A stretch of 64,000 bases of DNA, from positions 37,860 through 101,859 of the forward strand of contig LNAC01000347.1 in the NCBI GenBank assembly GCA_002007465.1. Direction: 5' to 3'. This DNA is from Ailurus styani (lineage: Eukaryota; Chordata; Mammalia; Carnivora; Ailuridae). Every line of letters begins with the position of its first letter. Positions within the stretch are counted from its first letter, which is position 1. The translations under genes and the position numbers were made by a program. This document shows positions 57,335 to 64,000 of the stretch, in pieces. The notes beneath the pieces are model-generated. The model made no database searches, was not told the origin of the DNA, and was given only the letters and a program-made list of their open reading frames with translations.

Positions 57335-57970
57335 CTCCTTTTTTAAAGTTTTTATTTTAAGTGCATCTAATTCCAAAGCATTCTTTTTTACCTCAAAAAC
57401 ACCATATAGGTCAGCACTTTACACTCCCCACCCCCCCCAACCCTTCCCCCAGCCCCAGGCAACCCCCAGTGTTCTTTGTATGGATTTGCCCCTTGTGGAC
57501 ATTTCATGTAAACGGACTTATACAATATGTGACCTTTTGTGTCTGGATTCTTTTACTTAGCATAATGTCTTCAAGGTTCATGTTGTAGCACATGTGTATT
57601 AATACTTCCTTTTGTGGCTGAAGAACATTCCGTTGTGTGGATGTGTACTTCATTTTGTTCATCAATCAATGGACTTTTGGGATATTTTTATTTTTTGGCT
57701 ATTGTAAATGATGCCACTGTGAATATTTGTGCACAGGTTTTTATGTGGACATATACTTTCATTTCTCTTGGGTATCTACCTAGAGGTAGAATTGCTGATG
57801 TTCAGGTAAATCTGTGTTTCACTTTTTGAGGCCCTGCCTAATGTTTTCTACAGCAGACATATCAGGTGACAGTCCTATCAGCAACATCTGCATGTTCCAA
57901 TTTCTCCAAATCCTCACCAGCATTTGTAATTGTCTGTCTTTATGTTTATAGCCGTCCTAGGGAGCGTTAC
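57335..57970 (+). repeat. Old L1 3' UTR, copy B, directly behind copy A
   Basis: Repeats the same programme: 'tgtaaacggacttatacaat', 'caaggttcatgttgtagcac', 'ttttggctattgtaaatgat', 'ctacctagaggtagaattgc' and 'gtttatagccgtcctaggga'. Two same-orientation L1 ends lie in tandem. Confidence 0.88.
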
Positions 57971-59020
57971 ATGGATCTGGTGGAGAGACAGGGCCAGAGC
58001 TATTTGAGCAACATTAACTTGCTGGTAGGTGGCCCTCCTGACGTATGAAAACCCTTTGCGCACTACTACTCAGTGGTGCCAGATGGCTGTCTCTGGGCTT
58101 CTGTAGCAGAGAAGGAAATTGTGAAATTGGGAACCTGCTTTCCCTTCTGGCCAGAGCACTTGACCTGGTGTGCAGCTCTGGGAGGAGCCTGTCCCATCTG
58201 GCTGGTGGCCCTTTTGAGCTGTGCTGGCAGGGGCAAGGGCCTGCAGAGGCCCCAGGGGAAGTACCTACCTATCATTCTTGGCTTCAGTTGCTATTTTGAA
58301 ACCGAAGTTTGGAGAAACTCTTATGCAGAAAAATTTCCATGCTATATTGTGTCATAAGCCAGCACCCACATCTCAGCCAGTGTCCACATTCTTCCCATTG
58401 TCCACATGGTCTCCTTCCAGGGAACATACACAGTTGGCTGTGGCCAAGTACGTGCCGTGATTTCTGGTGGTGGCAGCTAGTCAGTGGCATCCCATGCTGC
58501 TTATTTGGGATGGAGAGACAGGTAGTTACTAAATTCCTTCTTTATGCCCAGAACAACTGTAGGGGCATATGGGGAGCGAAAGAGAGAGGTTCCCTGCCCT
58601 CCCAAGCTTTACTGACTTGACTACCCCTGCCGCCTGGCTCAGGAGGTGGTGCTAGGGATTAGGGTTCCCTCTTACTGACAGACATTCCAGAATGGGGATA
58701 GAATTTAGGCTTCTTTTATGCATGCTGTTTATATGTGATATGTCCTATGTAACACGATGTTTGAAAGATGGGAGAACTGGTCTCTAACCTAATGGAGTTT
58801 TATTTCATTCAGCTTGAGAGATGGGTGAAAGGAAATGATTTTTTTTGTTATTTTTTTCCTGGCTGGTGGGTTAGAGCAAACAGGGAATTGTAACAAAATT
58901 TGTTAGAATGACAAATAGTTTGTCCTTGAGACCACAGCCCTTGTCTAGACTCTGTCAGTATAATGCATACCGTCTGGGTGACAGAACTTCAAAAACTGCA
59001 GGGCATTTATTAGCATCCAA
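57971..59020. other. Intron-like sequence, GC-richer left part
   Basis: 57972-58260 is GC-richer than its surroundings. Several open frames overlap there without a convincing splice pair. Nothing named. Confidence 0.35.
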
Positions 59021-59024
59021 AAGC

Positions 59025-59185
59025 CCAATTTATTATATATAATAAATATATCTTATCATTTTATATAATACATTAAAATATATAACATTATAAATATGCA
59101 TGTTTGTAATATGTATAAAATATATAATTAATATTTATATATGAATATATGAAATAACTATTATTTTATATAATATATATGGTAG
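59025..59185. repeat. AT-rich low-complexity tract
   Basis: About 160 bp of almost only A and T with many 'atata' units. Likely variable in length. Confidence 0.85.
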
Positions 59186-59214
59186 TGGTTCCTAGAGAAG
59201 GCTTTTCATCCAAA

Positions 59215-59350
59215 TAACATTTCAAAAAGATGAATTTCTCAGCCTCTAGGCTGTTGAATCAGCATTTCTAGGAGTGGGTCCCAGAAATTTCTAGGGGTGG
59301 GATCACAGTGTCTGTTATTTACAGCTTCTAGGTGATTCTCAATGCAGACA
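59215..59350. repeat. MER5-like fragment
   Basis: 'tgttgaatcagcatttctag', 'ggtgggatcacagtg' and 'taggtgattctcaatgcaga' fit the MER5/hAT 'gaatcagaatctg...caggtgattctgatgca' text. Confidence 0.55.
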
Positions 59351-59564
59351 AATTTGCGAACTCTTCAGTAGGAAACTCTAACAGGCATGGAGACATTCAT
59401 TCGTAGTTTCAGCCGGTAATCAGCCACCTGTCAGGCATCGATCCAGGCCCTCTGGAGCTACAAATGGGAACATCTGAGGTTTGCCATTGAAGAGCTTAGA
59501 GCCTAATTGGGATTGTGAATGAATGAACAGATAATTACAGTATAACTGATAATCACATCATTTT

Positions 59565-59677
59565 TTTTTTTTTAAAGATTTTATTTATTTATTTCACAGA
59601 GGGAGAGAGATCACAAGGAGGCAGAGAGACAGGCAGAGAGAGAGAGGCGGGGNNNNNNNNNNNNNNNNNNNNNNNNN
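59565..59677 (-). mobile_element. Young SINEC broken by a 25-N gap
   Basis: T tail, 'ttttatttatttatttcaca' and the GA-rich part are present up to 59652. Then 25 N, then the flanking duplication 'gataatcacatcattt' (59549-59564 and 59678-59693). The head half of the SINE is missing and must lie in the gap. Confidence 0.92.
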
Positions 59678-60044
59678 GATAATCACATCATTTAAACAAT
59701 AAGCCTGTAATTTTATCACTGAGGTACAGTGGAAGTGGTGATGGGCGTGTGAAAAGGAGGCAAGGAGGATTTTGCTGCCCCCTTTTCCATCATCTTCCTC
59801 TCTAGGGAAGATTTCTGAGTCCTCTGTTAGTAAGCAGCATAGGTGGGTACAACTTGTTTCTGGTTTTTTGACTCAGTAATGTTATTTATTTTTTGATAAT
59901 GTTATTTAAAATTAATTATCTCATTCTCATAGATATGAACTCAAACAGTATTGATACATATTGTCACCATCCTTTTAATGAAGCATATGAAGATGCTTCC
60001 GTGAAAGTTTACATGGGCTGTTTTGTTTTTGTTTGTTTGGGGTT

Positions 60045-60495
60045 TTTTTTAAGATTTATTTTTTTATTTTTTTATTTTTTTATTTTTTTATTTATTTTTT
60101 TTTTTTTAAAGATTTTATTTATTCATTTGACACACAGAGAGAGATTACAAGTAGGCAGAGAGGCAGGCAGAGAGAGAGGAGAGAGGAGGAAGCAGGCTCC
60201 CCGCCGAGCAGAGAGCCCGATGCGGGCCTCGATCCCAGGACCCTGGGATCATGACCTGAGCCGAAGGCAGCGGCTTTAACCCACTGAGCCACCCAGGCGC
60301 CCAAGATTTATTTTTTTAGAGAGAGCACTCCTGCAAGTAGGTGGAGAGACAGAAGGAGAGAATCTTCCAGCAGACTCCCTGCTCACTGAGTGTGGAACCT
60401 GACATGGGGCTCGATCATAAGACCTATGAGATCATGACCTGAGCTGAAACCAAGAGTCAGACACTTAACTATCTCAGCCACCCAGGTGCCCCTAT
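60045..60495 (-). mobile_element. Older SINEC carrying a younger SINE
   Basis: Outer reverse copy: 'aagatttatttttttagaga' after the inner element and head 'cagccacccaggtgcccc'. The outer duplication 'atgggctgtttt' / 'atgtgggctgtttt' lies near 60013 and 60494. Confidence 0.9.
60067..60302 (-). mobile_element. Young SINEC nested in an older SINEC
   Basis: Near-consensus reverse copy ('gagcagagagcccgatgcgg', 'gagccacccaggcgccc') inserted in the tail of the outer SINE. Duplication 'aagatttattttttta' at 60051-60066 and 60303-60318. A (TTTTTTA)n expansion lies at its tail. Confidence 0.95.
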
Positions 60496-60509
60496 GTGGG
60501 CTGTTTTAA

Positions 60510-61100
60510 GAGCAGTAGATGATAGGGTAGGAGACTGGCCTCACATTCTGTCTCCACCCAAGTCCTGTGACCTTTGTCAACGCAGCCACTTCCCCAGTTG
60601 TAGTAAATGAATAAATTAATTGGACATCTTCCATGTGCTAGTTGCTAGGAGTACAAAAAAGCTTCTCTAGTGCAGACCTCCTTCTACTCTGCTAAAGATG
60701 CTATGAACTTTGATTTTTCTCTTCCGTCCACAGAGGAGTCAATGGCAACATCCCCTTAACATACCAGAGGAATTTATCTAGAGACTCAAAAATCTCCATA
60801 TTCGCAGGTATCATTATGACATATGATTCATCCAAAATAGAGAATATCAGAGCTGTGAGTGGTGGATGTGGGCACATTTCATTGCCCATGGCCTTTCTAG
60901 GGGACGCTGATTCGTGACTTAGCAAAACTCCTTTATAACCATTGAATGTGAATTTGGTAATGGCAAACATCTTCGTAAGATGATAATACAAATGTACAAG
61001 TAATACAAATAGGTTGGCAACCTATATTGTGTGCCATGCACTTGCCATTCTGAGTACTTGGTACATATTTAATCACATGAGGAATGTACTGTAATTACTT
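60510..61100. other. Intron-like sequence
   Basis: No feature seen. Confidence 0.4.
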
Positions 61101-61104
61101 TAAA

Positions 61105-61207
61105 ACATTTTTTTTTAAGCAAATTCTACTCCCAACGTGGGGCTCGAATTCACTTCCCCAAGATCAAAAGTCGTATGCTCTACCGACTGAGCCAGCCAGG
61201 TGCCCCT
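61105..61207 (-). mobile_element. tRNA-Lys-like SINE, well preserved head
   Basis: The minus strand carries 'ggctggctcagtcggtagag' (A box) and 'gaattcgagccccacgttgg' (B box), both close to tRNA-Lys. The anticodon region reads 'cttttgat', so no lysine anticodon remains, and a short A-rich tail follows. A retroposed SINE, not a tRNA gene. Confidence 0.88.
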
Positions 61208-61214
61208 GTAATTA

Positions 61215-61360
61215 CATTTATTTTATAAATAACAAAACCAGGGTATAAAAGGGTGAGTCACTTGCCCAAGGTCACACGGCTAGTAAATGGTGGAGCAGGG
61301 ATCTGAACCCAAGCTGTATGGCTCCAGGGTGTGTCTCCTAACCACTGCTACCCAAAAGGA
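61215..61360 (-). repeat. MIR
   Basis: 'gtcacttgcccaaggtcaca', 'cggctagtaaatggtggagc' and 'gggatctgaacccaagctgt' are the antisense MIR core, well conserved. The SINE at 61105 inserted beside it. Confidence 0.88.
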
Positions 61361-61429
61361 CTCACAGGTGTCTTTGCACACTGTGTAGTGCTCTACCTTT
61401 CAAGAGTGGGGGTGGGGGGAGAGTCATGT

Positions 61430-61545
61430 CTGTGTCAGTAGTAGATCCGTAGTGTCTGTACCTGTATCTGTGTCTTTTGATTTCCCCATCAGGCAGTATG
61501 CTGCTTGGCACGTGGTAGGTGCTTGTTAAATATTAATTCAGTGAG
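61430..61545 (+). repeat. L2/MIR-like 3' tail
   Basis: 'gctgcttggcacgtggtagg' and 'tgcttgttaaatattaattc' match the '..tggcacatagtaggtgctcaataaat' end. Confidence 0.6.
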
Positions 61546-62169
61546 TCTGACCAGTAGAGAGAAGGGCAGTCATTCTGTGAGAATTATTGGGAACACAGAA
61601 ATAAAACCAGTCACAGGGGTAGTTATCATTCATTTATTTAAATGCAAGCATTCTAAAGGAATTCTTTGTCAGTTTACTTTCATATCTGAAAGTTTGCTAG
61701 TACTTAGATATTCTTCTCCTTATGGTCTTTATGACAGTGTTTTTATATTTTATATTTGAACATTTCTGAGTAAGGTATGGTTTATGTTCCTCCTCTCAGT
61801 GTGGAGCTGATTTTTTCCAACCTAGAGAAACCTTTTTAAATTCAGGAAAGAGTGTTGTGACTACCAAATTAAAGCGGTGTTTAATTTTTCGTGTTACCGG
61901 CAGTCAGCTTGAAGACTGTTCCCATGCCTGCCTAACACAAGTTGACTGTTAAAGAGATGAATGGGTAGGAGACGAGAAAGTGGACGGAGATTTCATCCTG
62001 ACCCCCTTGTAGCTCATCAGCTCAATTGACTCAGTTTTGGGTGAACTGTGACAAATCAAAGAATAAATAAAACAAGATATGATGAGGAAGTTATGCTAAA
62101 CAGTAGTTAAATGTCTGCAGTAAACACATCTGTAAGCCAAAGCCATCTCTGACTTGACTGATTTTGCAG
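61546..62169. other. Intron-like sequence left of the candidate exon
   Basis: Repeat-free and AT-rich. Ends in the acceptor 'ttgactgattttgcag'. Confidence 0.45.
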
Positions 62170-62268
62170 GAAAGGGACTTTTCACAGCAAGCTGACTGTT
62201 GCCTACTACCATCACCTTAGCCGCAAGAAGGGCCAAGACTTGACCCTGGAGATCTTTACTACTTACCT
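62170..62268 (+). CDS. Candidate internal coding exon, 33 codons, gene unknown
   Basis: Acceptor 'gactgattttgcag' and donor 'tacct|gtgagt' enclose 99 nt. One frame is open: one leading base, 32 codons and two trailing bases (phase 1 at both ends, so the exon is symmetric). It reads 'KGTFHSKLTVAYYHHLSRKK', then a basic-to-acidic stretch ending 'LEIFTTY'. The other two frames have stops. Third positions are G/C-rich (AGC, AAG, CTG, GCC, TAC, CAC, CGC, GAC, ACC, ATC) although the flanks are AT-rich, and no repeat explains the island. I do not recognise the protein. It would be a downstream exon of the gene starting at 25.5 kb, or of another plus-strand gene. The minus-strand reading has a good donor as well ('cacag|gtaagt') but only a poor acceptor. 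Confidence 0.4.
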
Positions 62269-62942
62269 GTGAGTTTAGGAAATTAACTTTCTTTGCTATA
62301 GTAAAATTTTTAAAATGTTGATGTCTTTTAAAACAGATTTACCCTAAGATTTTAATACTTTTCAGTTGCTGAACAACCTTCCAGCTTTCTCCTGCTGCAG
62401 ATATAAACAGCCAAGATGATAGCATTTGCATTCGTAGTGAGACCGAAAACTCATCTTGAGAACTATGATGGAAGAACTTTATGCGCCATCTCTCATTAAC
62501 CCCGGCACCCTTCTGTTGTCGCCACCAGCCCATCCCCCGCCATTCTCTTCACATTTCGTGGTTCCTCTTGGGAGCCAAATGGAAAGGAGGGAGTACAACT
62601 GATTTGCTTAAAGCTTAGTGTGGTGTCTTTTTTTCAGACAAGTCTCCAGCAAACTCTTTTTGATAGTAGATCAAAGAGCACAGTAATGCTTATTTAACCT
62701 CATGCAGATGATTCACTGGGGTATACCCTTCCTGGAGGGAGCTGACAGATGGATTTTCTGCATGAGCAGGGCTGTCTTTGGAGGATACTGTTTTTGCCCT
62801 TTTGTGTTCTACTTGCATCGGTGTATTCAGGTTTCTGCATTTCGTTCTGTGGTGGTTGCAATGTTTCTCTTGTGTTCAGGCCTGAGGCACACCTCAGTCC
62901 TAATTCTTAGTATGTGTGGCAAGAACTTGCCCCAGGACACAG
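62269..62942. other. Intron-like sequence
   Basis: Begins with a good plus-strand donor. No further exon found before the SINE. Confidence 0.4.
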
Positions 62943-62955
62943 AATATTTGATTTG

Positions 62956-63147
62956 TGGCACCTGGGTGGCTCATTTGGTTAAGCGTCTGCCTTCAGCTTA
63001 GGTCATGATCTCAGGATCTCTAGAGTCCCTCATTGGGCTCCCTGCTCAGCGGGGAGTCTGCTTCTCCCTCTCCCTCTGCCCCTCCCCCCCCACCCTGGCT
63101 TGTGTGTGTGCTCTCTTTTAAGTGAATAAATAAAATCTTTAAAAAAA
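62956..63147 (+). mobile_element. SINEC
   Basis: 'ggcacctgggtggctcattt' with the 'ggttaagcgtctgccttcag' variant. Exact duplication 'aatatttgatttg' (62943-62955 and 63148-63160). Confidence 0.96.
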
Positions 63148-63391
63148 AATATTTGATTTGGGTACATGTATGCTAAACTCTTACACCCCCTTATAATCTA
63201 GGGTAATTTAAGAGAGTGATCAGTCCCCATTAATTAATTTTTTTAGTGAGCTACTTATAGTGAGGCACAATTATAATACAGTCACATGGTTACCACAAAC
63301 ACTCCAGAATTTGATAGTGGGAAGTGGCTTGCAACTAAGAGTATCTTTTGAAAAATGTGCATAAAAGAGGAATTCTCTAAAATCTATTCTT

Positions 63392-63556
63392 TTTCTTTTT
63401 TTGGGTGGGGGGGTGGAGGGGCAGAGGGAGAGGGAAAATCTTAAGCAGACTCCACACTCAGCGTGGAGCCCCAACACAGGGCTTGATGTCATGACCCTGA
63501 GATCATGGCCCAAGCTGAAATCAAGAGCGGCACGCTTAACCAACTGAGCCATTCAG
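63392..63556 (-). mobile_element. Old SINEC
   Basis: Reverse copy with a G-rich tail side (63404-63424) and a damaged head ('gagccattcagtctgt'). Weak duplication 'tctattct' / 'tctgttct'. Confidence 0.85.
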
Positions 63557-64000
63557 TCTGTTCTAATTTACTTGCCCCTGATTTCTACCCTTATCCCATT
63601 TTTATTGTCATTATTTTTTCTTCATGGCCCATGAATGAACTAGTGAATACTTTGAATACTGTCACGGTTAGAATTTTTTTTTTAACAGATCCTGTTGCTT
63701 CCCATCATGACCTGTAATTCTGAGAAGGCCTGTAGGTTGAATGGGCATCAGAGATTTAGAGTTACAGAGGTTGGGGAAGCAATGCTTGCCCTGGTGTCAG
63801 TGTGATTTGGTTTCTGGGTGGTGCTGACCACCCCCTTTTCCTGTCTCTGTGGAGAACCAGCCAGATCAAAGAATGACTTGGGTTTTTTTTGCTTCATTTA
63901 GGATCAGAGCTCCTCTACCATGGGCCCAGTGCCTGGTCCTGGTCCCTGCTAATACAATTATATGAAGCAACTGTGTTCTCACTTGGCCCAGCTTGCCCAA
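63557..64000. other. Right edge, no feature supported
   Basis: Acceptor-like 'gcttcatttag' at about 63890-63900 is followed by an ATG in 'ctaccatgggcc', but no donor is reached before the window ends. Confidence 0.35.

Noticed and set aside
57952..58024. Apparent 73-nt exon with acceptor 'gtttatag' and donor 'ctg|gtaggt', containing an ATG and an open frame
   Set aside because: The acceptor and first bases are the standard L1 3' UTR text ('tgtctgtctttatgtttata' leading into 'gccgtcctag'), so the splice site is a repeat by-product.
61105..61207. Possible tRNA-Lys gene
   Set aside because: Anticodon loop is altered, the acceptor stem does not pair properly, and an A-rich tail follows. It is a SINE.

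Overview
This is a stretch of vertebrate nuclear DNA, almost certainly from a caniform carnivoran. About thirty copies of the carnivore tRNA-Lys-derived SINE (CAN SINE / SINEC family) are scattered through it on both strands. There are also two short 3' ends of a carnivore-type L1. The young SINE copies read 'ggttaaagcctctgc', a form I associate with mustelids (ferret, mink, otter, badger). That lineage call is from memory and is only moderately secure. The older background is the usual mammalian set: L2, MIR, old L1 3' UTRs, MaLR-type LTRs and MER5-like fragments. Three runs of N mark a draft assembly.

Layout. 1-16.7 kb is repeat-rich non-coding DNA with one degraded retrocopy-like ORF (about 7.04-7.5 kb). 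About 16.76-17.48 kb is a CpG island. 17.5-25 kb is repeat-poor and AT-richer. About 25.1-26.9 kb is a second, larger CpG island holding a clear housekeeping-type promoter: two inverted CCAAT boxes, a perfect cAMP-response element, no TATA box, and a splice donor 170 bp downstream. It contains a 414-base gap. From 27 kb to the end the sequence looks like the long first introns of a plus-strand gene, with dense SINE, MIR, L2 and L1 insertions and a few isolated exon-like islands.

No complete protein-coding gene can be recognised and I assign no gene symbols. The strongest protein-coding candidate is a 99-nt plus-strand exon at 62170-62268: good splice sites, symmetric phase, one open frame and high GC at third positions. 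Weaker exon candidates lie at 27879-27938 (+), 24944-25014 (-) and 12619-12701 (-). Most open reading frames here are translations of SINEs or of GC-rich island DNA.

I found no new multi-gene system. The points worth a second look are the double CpG-island architecture, the candidate exons, a three-level nested insertion at 13.3-14.3 kb, a SINE-in-SINE at 60 kb, a tail-only retro-insertion at 7.0 kb, and two assembly gaps whose flanking duplications show that they hide SINEs.
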